From NCBI GenBank assembly GCA_964555565.1, contig CAZKTF010000162.1:1-8177 (forward strand): a DNA stretch of 8,177 bases, in the 5' to 3' direction. This DNA comes from CAZKTF01 sp964555565 (GTDB taxonomy: Bacteria; Planctomycetota; JAJSAM01; JAKLKS01). The notes beneath the pieces were generated by a model that had not been told where the DNA came from, made no database searches, and saw only the letters and a program-made list of their open reading frames with translations. Every line of letters begins with the position of its first letter. The stretch's first letter is position 1. The position numbers and the translations under genes are program-made. Positions 1 through 6,190 of this stretch are shown here, piece by piece.

Positions 1-9
1 CCCGCCGTT

Positions 10-39
10 GCCGTTGTAGGGGCGGGGCTTGCCCCGCCC
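10..39. repeat. GC hairpin repeat, copy 1
   Basis: A perfect inverted repeat with 9-bp arms GGGCGGGGC (20-28) and GCCCCGCCC (31-39) encloses a 2-base loop TT. It is preceded by GCCGTTGTA (10-18), and the same nine bases precede the hairpin at 130-151, so prefix plus palindrome form a repeated unit. It resembles the dispersed intergenic REP-like palindromes of many GC-rich bacteria. No T-run follows on either strand, so it is not a classical intrinsic terminator. Confidence 0.7.
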
Positions 40-78
40 GCCGTGTGTCTTCGGCGGGTATCGGAATCACCGAACGGC

Positions 79-98
79 GGGCGGCCCAAGGGCCGCCC
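79..98. repeat. GC hairpin repeat, copy 2 (no shared prefix)
   Basis: A perfect inverted repeat with 9-bp arms GGGCGGCCC (79-87) and GGGCCGCCC (90-98) and a 2-base loop AA. It has the same design as its two neighbours (GGGCGG-type arms, very short loop) but lacks the GCCGTTGTA prefix. It may be a diverged member of the same repeat family or an unrelated GC palindrome. Confidence 0.55.
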
Positions 99-120
99 CT
101 GCAGCGGCGGTGGGAACGGG

Positions 121-151
121 GCCGTTGTACGGGCGGGCTTCAGCCCGCCCG
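121..151. repeat. GC hairpin repeat, copy 3
   Basis: The prefix GCCGTTGTA (121-129) is followed by perfect 10-bp arms CGGGCGGGCT (130-139) and AGCCCGCCCG (142-151) with a loop TC. Prefix and palindrome design match copy 1, which starts 111 bp earlier. It lies 26 bp beyond the stop codon of the minus-strand ATPase gene. A stem there could protect the 3' end of that transcript or slow polymerase, but no U-tract is present. Confidence 0.7.
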
Positions 152-176
152 GCCGTTCGCCGCCCGGCCGCCGCCG

Positions 177-1349
177 TCACGGCAGCGGCTTCAGGTCCTC
201 GAGGACGCGCGCCAGGGCCACCGCGCGGATCCCCTTCGACATCGGGAAGCTGTCCTTCCCCGCGTGGATGACGACCAGCTCCGGCAGCCGAAGGTCCTCC
301 ATCGCGATCCGCATCGACTTCGTCACCCGCGGCTCCGCCGTGCGCTTGATCTCGAAGCCGTACCGCCGGTTTCCGCGCACCACGAGCAGGTCCAGTTCCG
401 CCCCCGTGTGGGTCGCCCAGAAATGGCACTCGTCCTCCCGGGCGCCGAGGCGGCGCACGACCTCCGCGAGCGCGAACCCCTCCCAGGAGGCACCGACCTT
501 CGCGTGTCCCAGGAGGTCGTGCTCGGATTCGATGGAGAGGAGCTCGTGCAGCACGCCGCTGTCGGCCAGGTACACCTTGGGAGAGCGCACCTGCCTCTTG
601 GCGAGGTTCTCGGACCAGGGTCGCAGGATGCGAACCATGAAGGTGGACGCCAGGGTGTCGAGGTAACGGCGTACCGTGGACTCGCCCACGCCGAAGGCCC
701 GCGCCAGCTCCGCCCCGTTCCAGGTCTGGGCGTGGGAGTGGGCGAGCATCGTCCAGAATCTGCCGAGGGTCTCGGGGGGGATGCCGACTCCCAGTCCCGG
801 GAGATCCCGCTCGAGGAACGTCCTGACGAACCCCTGCCGCCAGCGGAGGCTCGCCCCGTCGCCCGGGGCAAGGAACGAAAGCGGGAACCCGCCCCGGAGC
901 CACAGCCTGTCCAGGCGGCTCGCGCCGACCTCGTCCAGCGAGAACCCCCGCAGGTCGTGGAACGCGATGCGGCCTGCGAGCGTCTCCGAGGTCTGCCGGA
1001 GCAGCTCCTCCGACGCGCTTCCCAGGACCAGGAACCGCGCCGGGCGATCCGGGCGGTCGGCGAGCACCCGCAGGACCCGGAATACCTCCGGGGCCCGGTG
1101 CACCTCGTCGAGGACGATGAGGCCGCGCAGGGGCCGGAGCGCCATCATGGGCTCCTCGAGGCGTTGCCGCCCCTGCGGGTCTTCGAGGTCGAACCGGTGC
1201 ACCTCCCCGCCCATCGCGCGGGCGAGGTCGGCGGCGAGCGTGGTCTTGCCGACCTGCCGTGGCCCGAGGATGGCGACCACCGGGTTGAACGAGAAGAGCC
1301 ACCGGAGCGTCTTGATCTCCCGGGCGCGGTGGATGTGGGCCCGACCCAT
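177..1349 (-). CDS. AAA+ ATPase with DUF4143 C-terminal domain
   Basis: A 390-residue protein of the common AAA_14 plus DUF4143 architecture; cellular role unknown, probably cytoplasmic. Walker A is GPRQVGKTT (29-37) and Walker B is LIVLDE (77-82) followed by VHRAP. A sensor-like LGSAS lies at 109-113 and the family motif LRGGFP at 151-156. Residues about 190-275 form the winged-helix-like DUF4143 core (STVRRYLDTL at 224-233, KVYLADSG at 258-265). The C-terminus carries a PD-(D/E)xK-like signature: E290, GAELD (D320) and FEIK (E333, K335), so nuclease ancestry is plausible, activity unproven. The length is normal for the family. ATG 1349 was chosen because similar proteins begin about 20-30 residues before Walker A; the frame is open upstream only to a TAA at 1428-1430. 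The start lies directly against an inverted repeat. It is on the same strand as the polysaccharide operon but functionally unconnected, and may be transferred DNA. Confidence 0.9.
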   Translation of the reverse strand: MGRAHIHRAREIKTLRWLFSFNPVVAILGPRQVGKTTLAADLARAMGGEVHRFDLEDPQGRQRLEEPMMALRPLRGLIVLDEVHRAPEVFRVLRVLADRPDRPARFLVLGSASEELLRQTSETLAGRIAFHDLRGFSLDEVGASRLDRLWLRGGFPLSFLAPGDGASLRWRQGFVRTFLERDLPGLGVGIPPETLGRFWTMLAHSHAQTWNGAELARAFGVGESTVRRYLDTLASTFMVRILRPWSENLAKRQVRSPKVYLADSGVLHELLSIESEHDLLGHAKVGASWEGFALAEVVRRLGAREDECHFWATHTGAELDLLVVRGNRRYGFEIKRTAEPRVTKSMRIAMEDLRLPELVVIHAGKDSFPMSKGIRAVALARVLEDLKPLP

Positions 1350-1400
1350 CCTTGAAATCCTATCGCGTCGTGGCAGGATTTCAAGGAACTTCCCTCCCCT
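1350..1400 (-). promoter_or_regulatory. Hairpin between Shine-Dalgarno and start of the ATPase gene
   Basis: Read on the minus strand, the order is AGGGGAGGG (1400-1392, strong Shine-Dalgarno), AAGTT, the arm CCTTGAAATCCT (1386-1375), a 13-base loop (1374-1362), the perfectly complementary arm AGGATTTCAAGG (1361-1350), then ATG at 1349. Linear spacing from Shine-Dalgarno to ATG is 42 bases, too far to work. If the 12-bp stem folds, the effective spacing becomes 5 bases plus the helix. The alternative AAGG inside the second arm touches the ATG and is too close to serve. A DNA operator or a transcript-end stem for the upstream operon are other readings; no T-run follows. Confidence 0.6.
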
Positions 1401-1437
1401 GAAACCCTGCCCGCCGGCGTCCCGCCCTTAGCCGCCC

Positions 1438-3246
1438 CTACCCGATCTCCGTGAACCGGTGCGCGCTCGGGGCCAGCACCACGCGCACCCCGGCCGCCGC
1501 GGCCGCCGCGCGCAGCCGCTCCAGGTCCGCGGGCTCGGGCGCGAAGGCCAGGACCACCTCCGCGGGCCGAAGCCGCCGGAGGACCTCCGCCAGCTCCTCG
1601 GGATGCCCCACCACCGGGACCCCCTGGAAGGATCGCCCGCGCAGCGCCGGGTCGGCGTCCAGGAACCCCACCGGCCGCACCCCGCCGCGGAGCCGGAGCG
1701 CCCGCAGCGCCAGGTCCCCCTCCACGCCCGCCCCCACGACGACCACGGGCTTCCCGTCGTCGGGGAACCCCGCCAGCTCCTCCACGACGAGCCGGAACAG
1801 CGCGCGGCTCCCCACGAGGAACAGGAGGAGGAGGATCGCGTCGAGGGCGAGGACGTACTTGGAGTGCCCCCGGATCTCCCCGAAGGCCCACAGGCCCCCG
1901 GCCGTGAGCAGCCCCCCCGCGATCACCGCCTTCCCCACCGCCGCCAGGTCCCGCAGGCCGAAGTACCTCCACAGCCCCCGTTCGAGCCCGAACACCTGGA
2001 GGGCGGCGAACTTCGCGAGGATGACCACCGGGAGGGCCGCGTAGAAGCGGTCCCGGTCGAACACCTCCCCCTTCCCGCCGAACCGGAGCACGTGGGCCGC
2101 CGCGTAGGCCCCCACGACGAACGCCAGGTCCAGGAACACGACCGCCGCGGCCCGCGCGTAGTAGAGGAACGTGAGGCGGGTCTCGCGCGCCCCCTCCACG
2201 CGGGCGTGCGCCGCCGCACTCCCGTTCCCGTTCGCCACGGGCTGGTACACCTTCACCTCGCCGAGGACGACCCCGAAGATGGCCGCGCCCGCGGCCACGA
2301 GCCCGAACAGCAGGAAGGTGTCGAGGGTGAGCCCCCCGGCCTGCCCCCCCACCGCCAGCAGCGCCACCCCGCCGAAGGCCGCGCTCACCGCCCAGAGCAC
2401 CGCCACCGCGCGCCGCTCGGTCATCCCCAGCGCGACCAGCCGGTGGCTCAGGTGGTCCTTCCCTCCCTCGGAGACCCTCCGCCCGTGGAACCTCCGGGCG
2501 AGCGTCACGAGCGTCGTGTCGAGGATGGGGACCCCGAGGACGAACACCGGGGCGAGGAGGACGAGGAGCACGCTGCCCGCCTCCCGGTGCGTCCCGAGGA
2601 TCCCCGCCGCGGCGAGGAGGAAGCCCAGCGGGAGCGAGCCCGCGTCGCCGAGGAACTGCCGGGCCGGGCTGAAGTTCCACGGCAGGAACCCCAGCGCCGC
2701 CCCCGCCGTGGCGAGCGCCAGCGCCGGCATCCACTCCACCCCCCCCGCCGCCCCCGTGGCCGCCAGCACGAGCGCGCTGATCACCGCCCCGCCGGAGGCG
2801 AGCCCGTCCATGTTGTCGAGGAGGTTGAGCGCGTTCGTGATCCCCACGACCCAGAAGATCGTGAGCGGGATCCCGATCATGCGCCACTCGGCGAGGTGCA
2901 CCTCCACCCCGCCCAGGACGAGGATCGCCGCCGCCGCGAGCTGCGCGGCGAGCTTCGTCGCGGGCCTGAGCCCCCGCACGTCGTCGGTCAGCCCCACCGC
3001 GAAGAGCAGCGTCGCCCCCGCGAGCACCGCGCGCACCCGCGCGTCCCCGAGGGGCAGCGTCACGAGCGCCGCGACGAGGAACCCGGCGAAGAGCGCGACT
3101 CCGCCGAGGAGCGGCGTCTCCCGCTTCGACCAGCGGTCCTGCTTCGGCCGATCCACCAGCCCCCGCCGGCGCGCCAGCGCCTGCGTCAGCGGCGCCGCGG
3201 CCGCGGCCACGAAGGCCGCCACCGCCGGTGCGACGACGGGACTCAA
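1438..3246 (-). CDS. WecA/MraY-type sugar-1-phosphate transferase fused to CapD/PglF N-terminal region
   Basis: A 602-residue integral membrane protein. Residues 1 to about 350 form a polyprenyl-phosphate glycosyl-1-phosphate transferase (PF00953 type), which would move a sugar-1-phosphate from a UDP-sugar to undecaprenyl phosphate. Visible motifs are GLTDD (85-89), NALNLLDNMDGLASG (137-151), FLGDAGS (197-203) and GKDHLSHRL (261-269). After a polar Gly/Ala linker (about 320-340) come roughly four membrane segments and a Rossmann-like domain with VVVVGAGVEGD (501-511). This second part resembles the first half of CapD/PglF/FlaA1 proteins; the SDR dehydratase domain with its TGxxGxxG and YxxxK motifs is absent, since the protein stops soon after APSAHRFTEIG. 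TTG 3246 was chosen because it overlaps the preceding stop (TTGA), sits 5 bases after GAGGGGAGG and gives the usual family N-terminus; the open frame to 3495 upstream is Gly/Arg-rich shadow sequence. The priming role is confident, the function of the second half is not. Confidence 0.88.
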   Translation of the reverse strand: MSPVVAPAVAAFVAAAAAPLTQALARRRGLVDRPKQDRWSKRETPLLGGVALFAGFLVAALVTLPLGDARVRAVLAGATLLFAVGLTDDVRGLRPATKLAAQLAAAAILVLGGVEVHLAEWRMIGIPLTIFWVVGITNALNLLDNMDGLASGGAVISALVLAATGAAGGVEWMPALALATAGAALGFLPWNFSPARQFLGDAGSLPLGFLLAAAGILGTHREAGSVLLVLLAPVFVLGVPILDTTLVTLARRFHGRRVSEGGKDHLSHRLVALGMTERRAVAVLWAVSAAFGGVALLAVGGQAGGLTLDTFLLFGLVAAGAAIFGVVLGEVKVYQPVANGNGSAAAHARVEGARETRLTFLYYARAAAVVFLDLAFVVGAYAAAHVLRFGGKGEVFDRDRFYAALPVVILAKFAALQVFGLERGLWRYFGLRDLAAVGKAVIAGGLLTAGGLWAFGEIRGHSKYVLALDAILLLLFLVGSRALFRLVVEELAGFPDDGKPVVVVGAGVEGDLALRALRLRGGVRPVGFLDADPALRGRSFQGVPVVGHPEELAEVLRRLRPAEVVLAFAPEPADLERLRAAAAAAGVRVVLAPSAHRFTEIG

Positions 3247-3545
3247 CGCCGCCTCCCCTCCTGGCACGCCTCCTCCAGGACCCGGGAGAGCGCCTCGGCG
3301 GCCGCCGCCCGCGTAAAGGCCTTCGCCCTCGCCATGTCGGGGATCATCCCCTCGGGGACTCTCCCCCCCGCTAGGGATCCTACCCGCGCGGCCAACCCGG
3401 CGCGATCCCCCGGCGCCACGGCGCGGAGGCCCATCCCCCGGGCCACCCGCTCCGCCCCGGACCCCCGGTCCGACTCGGCGGGATCGACAAAGCACGTGGA
3501 GGTCCTTTCCATCGAGATGACCGGGGGCAATCGCTCTGCTTTCAC
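3243..3545 (-). CDS. 100-aa ORF resembling a glycosyltransferase C-terminal tail (possible remnant)
   Basis: The GTG at 3545-3543 overlaps the upstream glycosyltransferase stop (GTGA) and is preceded by GGAAGG about 5 bases away. Its stop overlaps the next gene's TTG. By eye, residues from about 20 onward (FVDPAESDRGSGAERVARGM, then GLRAVAPGDRAGLAARV, and AFTRAAAAEALSRVLEEA at the end) align with the tails of the two glycosyltransferase domains upstream, for example PFTRAAQASVLHEVLLEAL. This suggests the donor-side end of a third GT-B enzyme that lost its N-terminal three quarters. It has no catalytic region, membrane segment or signal peptide. Alternatives are a small protein of its own, or an ORF kept open only to pass ribosomes to the next start. 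Homology is inferred from a short alignment and is tentative. Confidence 0.5.
   Translation of the reverse strand: MKAERLPPVISMERTSTCFVDPAESDRGSGAERVARGMGLRAVAPGDRAGLAARVGSLAGGRVPEGMIPDMARAKAFTRAAAAEALSRVLEEACQEGRRR
3252..3260 (-). promoter_or_regulatory. Ribosome binding site deciding a TTG start
   Basis: Minus-strand GAGGGGAGG (3260-3252) stands 5 bases before TTG at 3246-3244. It is the best Shine-Dalgarno in the area and lies inside the end of the preceding short ORF, whose TGA (3245-3243) overlaps the TTG. It supports TTG over the ATG-like start further upstream at 3495. Confidence 0.75.
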
Positions 3546-6190
3546 GTTCGCCTTCCGCCCACCTCGAGTGCCTCTAGCAGGACTTCGTGGAGCACGGAAG
3601 CCTGGGCTGCGCGCGTGAAGGGGCGCGCGGCCTCAGGGGGCGGCACGACCGCATCCTCTCGTGTGAGGAGTGCCTCGTGCAGGGTACGTGCGATGGCGTC
3701 CTCGGCCTGGAAGCCCGCGATCGAGACACCCGGAGTCCCCCCCAGGAGCCGCGCCGCCTCACCCCCCGGAGGTGAGAGGAGAAGGATTGGTCGCTGTGCC
3801 GCGAGGTACTCATAGGTCTTTGCAGGACACACGGCCCGACCGAGCTCGTTGTCCACCGCCCACGAGAGCAGGAGGAGGAGGTCCGCCTCACGCATCGCGG
3901 AAACCGCATCGGCATGTCCCGAGAACCCTTCGACCTTCACCACACCCTCAAGGTGGTGTCGTTTCACCAGGTCCACCGTGTACGGGTCCACCTTCCCGAG
4001 GAAGCGCGCCCGGAGTGGAACTCCTTCGTTTCCGAGCGCCACTTGCGACAGCGCGCGGAAGAACCCGGCCAGGTCCTGGTCCCTCCCGTAGGTGGTCCCA
4101 GCGTGCAGGACGGTGAACTCGTGGGTGAGTCTCGGTGGGCCGCCGAAGAAGTCCTGCGGCTCGAAGCCGTTGCGCACGGTGGTCACCCCCGGGCCTCCTC
4201 CTCTCCGGGCTTCGAGGATCCTGGCGACGCCATCCGTAGCCGCTACGACTCCTGAGGCCGTGCCCAGCAGCTGCTTCTCGAGCCGCAGGGCCCGCTCGTG
4301 GGTTGGTGCACCAGGGGCGAGATGGGCAATCCAGGGGTCCCGCCAGTCGCAAACCCAGGCGAGGGAGGCTGCGCTCGCGAATCGGTGCGCCGCAACGTGG
4401 GCGGAGACGGGAGGACTCGAGGAGAGGACGATGTCGAAGGGCCGCTCGTCGTGTTCCCGCCGGGCCGCCGAGACCGCCGATCGGATCCAGCCCTGGGAGG
4501 AGTCGGGGAAGTAGAGGATTCGTCGAGTAAGACCGCGAAGGGCGCTCCCCACGGGGCCGAGCTTCGCCTCTTCGACGAACATGCCGCCCCTATCGACCGC
4601 CTCACCACTCCCCAGGCCCCTCATCCGGCGCAGGAGGACAGCCGGTTCCCATGATCCGGTTCTGACGACTCGGACGTCCGGCGGGTCGGATGGCGCGAGC
4701 CCTGGGTCGCTACCGTACACCCCCTCACGAGGAGTGAACACGGTCACTTCCCATCCATGTCCGGGGAGGTGCCGCGCAAACGAGAGCGCCCTCTGGCTAC
4801 CCGCGCCACCCAGGGGGGGGTAGTAGTAGGCGAAGAAGGCCACACGCCCCTTCCTTCCGGAGCCCCGCGAGGGAGTGGACCCTCGGGCCGGAACGCGCCA
4901 CCGACCCGGACGGGACTCGACTGCGTCTCGCAGGACATCCGCCATGCGCTCCGCTGCCCGGACGCGCTCGAAGGACTTGAGAGCCCCGGGCTGGGGCAAC
5001 GAACCCTCTGGGGCCTGTCCGGACACAAGGGTCCGGAGGAAGACCTTCAATCCCTCGACATCCGAGGACCCGAGCGCCCGCACTCCGGCCCGGGCTGCGA
5101 CGCTCTCGGCTTCCGATCCGGGATCCGCCAGGAGCAGAACCGGCCTCCTGAGAGCCAGCGCCTCGAAGAGCTTCGCGGGGATGTGACCGACGGAGACCGC
5201 ATCGCCCCCTGACCATGCGAAAACGACGACGGCGGCAGCACTCCTCGCACGGTCGAGGACCTCCCGGCGGGCCTGGAACGCCTCGAGGGTCACGGAGCCG
5301 CCCGCGACGAATGGAGCCAGGATTCCGCGGGTGGTCGGATCGATTCGTCCGACGAGCAGGAGCCGGAGTGGGGCCCCCTCCTCCCGAAGGCCCCGAACCG
5401 CCTGACAGAGTGGGATGAAGTCCTGGCGACCGGGGTAGGTGGTTCCCGCGTGGATCAGGACACGTTCGCCCGGGACTTCCTCCGCATCCCCGCTCGGCAA
5501 GTCTTCCGGCTCGAAGCCGTTGTAGACGACCGCCGTGGCCTTGCCGGAAACGCCTGAGAGCGACCGGGCGTAGCCCTTGCTCACGGTGACGACCCGGTCG
5601 GCCCTGGCCAACAGGCGCGCGAGAAGATCTCGAGCCTTCCCCACGTCGCGGGAGACCGCTTCCTCCCAGAGATCGCGGAAGCACAGGACGAGCGGGAGCC
5701 CCACCTTCTCGGCGAACCGCTCTGCCGCGACGTGCGCCGAAATCGGAGGGCTGGTCGAGAGCACGAGATCGAAGGGACGTTCCCCGTGGACCTGCAGGGC
5801 CGCTGAGACGGCGTGCCGAATCCACCCGCGCGCCGAGTCCGGGAAGTACAGCAGCCTCCGGGCTACCTTGCGCACGGCGCTCCCGACCACCCCGAGTTCC
5901 GCCTCATCGACGTACGCCCCTCCGGGGTTCTCGGTCACACGGACCCGCTGCCCCCGGAGCCTGCGGAGGAGGACTGCCGGCTCCCAGGTCCCCGTCCTCA
6001 CGACATCGACTCCGGGCAGTTCGGCGTCCCCGAGTGACGGGTCCTTCCCGTACACCCCCTCGAGCGGCGTGATCACGGTGACATCCCAGCCAAGCCGCGG
6101 GAGATGCCTGGCCAGGGAGAGTGCCCTCTGGCTCCCCGCCCCGCCGAGGGGGGGGTAGTAGTAGGCGAAGAGGGCGACCCTCCTCTTCAT
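3542..6190 (-). CDS. Tandem (double) GT4-like glycosyltransferase in one ORF
   Basis: An 882-residue protein containing two GT-B fold, GT4-like glycosyltransferase domains, about 1-425 and 450-882, joined by a Gly/Ser/Arg-rich linker. Each opens with the same block, VAxFAYYYPPLGGAGSQRAL (V5 and V450). Each then has WEPAVLLRR, LYFPDS with GWIR, and SPPxSAHVAA, followed by NGFEP, LHAGTTY or IHAGTTY, and a PAK(L/T)xE nucleotide-sugar loop (AKLFEALALRRPVLLL; AKTYEYLAAQRPILLL). Domain 2 has the usual DWRDPW; domain 1 has FRDLWEE instead. No signal peptide or membrane helix is visible, so it is probably a cytoplasmic, membrane-peripheral enzyme adding two sugars to a lipid-linked glycan. ATG 6190 was chosen because it follows GGGTGA by 7 bases and gives the family N-terminus; ATG 6205 (MGDRS) is an alternative. 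The frame runs open to 6544 but that part is not protein-like. The stop overlaps the next ORF. Codon use looks less GC-extreme than in the gene downstream. Donor and acceptor sugars are unknown. Confidence 0.88.
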   Translation of the reverse strand: MKRRVALFAYYYPPLGGAGSQRALSLARHLPRLGWDVTVITPLEGVYGKDPSLGDAELPGVDVVRTGTWEPAVLLRRLRGQRVRVTENPGGAYVDEAELGVVGSAVRKVARRLLYFPDSARGWIRHAVSAALQVHGERPFDLVLSTSPPISAHVAAERFAEKVGLPLVLCFRDLWEEAVSRDVGKARDLLARLLARADRVVTVSKGYARSLSGVSGKATAVVYNGFEPEDLPSGDAEEVPGERVLIHAGTTYPGRQDFIPLCQAVRGLREEGAPLRLLLVGRIDPTTRGILAPFVAGGSVTLEAFQARREVLDRARSAAAVVVFAWSGGDAVSVGHIPAKLFEALALRRPVLLLADPGSEAESVAARAGVRALGSSDVEGLKVFLRTLVSGQAPEGSLPQPGALKSFERVRAAERMADVLRDAVESRPGRWRVPARGSTPSRGSGRKGRVAFFAYYYPPLGGAGSQRALSFARHLPGHGWEVTVFTPREGVYGSDPGLAPSDPPDVRVVRTGSWEPAVLLRRMRGLGSGEAVDRGGMFVEEAKLGPVGSALRGLTRRILYFPDSSQGWIRSAVSAARREHDERPFDIVLSSSPPVSAHVAAHRFASAASLAWVCDWRDPWIAHLAPGAPTHERALRLEKQLLGTASGVVAATDGVARILEARRGGGPGVTTVRNGFEPQDFFGGPPRLTHEFTVLHAGTTYGRDQDLAGFFRALSQVALGNEGVPLRARFLGKVDPYTVDLVKRHHLEGVVKVEGFSGHADAVSAMREADLLLLLSWAVDNELGRAVCPAKTYEYLAAQRPILLLSPPGGEAARLLGGTPGVSIAGFQAEDAIARTLHEALLTREDAVVPPPEAARPFTRAAQASVLHEVLLEALEVGGRRT
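4813..4820 (-). repeat. Octa-C homopolymer in glycosyltransferase domain 2
   Basis: Eight C on the coding strand encode part of YYYPPLG near the start of domain 2. Slippage by one base would frameshift the rest of the protein. An equivalent tract lies at the same point of domain 1. Confidence 0.75.
4841..4858 (-). promoter_or_regulatory. Possible internal translation start for domain 2
   Basis: In the linker, minus-strand GGAAGGAAGGGG (4858-4847) precedes an in-frame GTG (4843-4841), which encodes V450, the first residue of the domain 2 family block. Spacing from GGAAGG is 9 bases. This looks like the fossil or active ribosome binding site of a once separate gene; it could still produce a 433-residue domain 2 protein. 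Purine-rich codons for Gly-Arg-Lys-Gly give the same pattern by chance, so it is only a candidate. Confidence 0.4.
6148..6155 (-). repeat. Octa-C homopolymer in glycosyltransferase domain 1
   Basis: Eight C on the coding strand encode part of the YYYPPLGG motif about 12 codons after the ATG, 1335 bp from the matching tract in domain 2. A one-base slip here would abolish almost the whole 882-residue protein. Confidence 0.75.

Noticed and set aside
10..151. CRISPR or attC array
   Set aside because: There are only three units, the repeats are unequal, no constant repeat-spacer pattern exists, and no cas or integrase gene is present.
45..1355. A 436-aa plus-strand ORF, and other long ORFs opposite the ATPase gene
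   Set aside because: The translation is low-complexity Arg/Pro/Glu with no motif, while the minus strand encodes a clear AAA+ protein. Long antisense ORFs are expected at this GC content.
1350..1386. Intrinsic terminator of the polysaccharide operon
   Set aside because: The stem is perfect but is not GC-rich and is followed by ATGGGTCGG rather than a T-run. A role as transcript-end stem is not excluded, but the canonical signature is missing.
1145..2887. A 580-aa minus-strand ORF spanning the ATPase and transferase genes
   Set aside because: It is Gly/Arg-rich shadow sequence, out of frame with both motif-bearing genes.
3247..3495. An upstream start (3495) for the WecA-CapD gene
   Set aside because: The extra 83 residues are Gly/Arg-rich and overlap the 100-aa ORF; TTG 3246 has a strong ribosome binding site and the proper membrane-helix start.
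1459..3618. A 719-aa plus-strand ORF
   Set aside because: It is a shadow of the WecA-CapD gene, rich in Arg/Glu/Pro/His with no recognisable domain.
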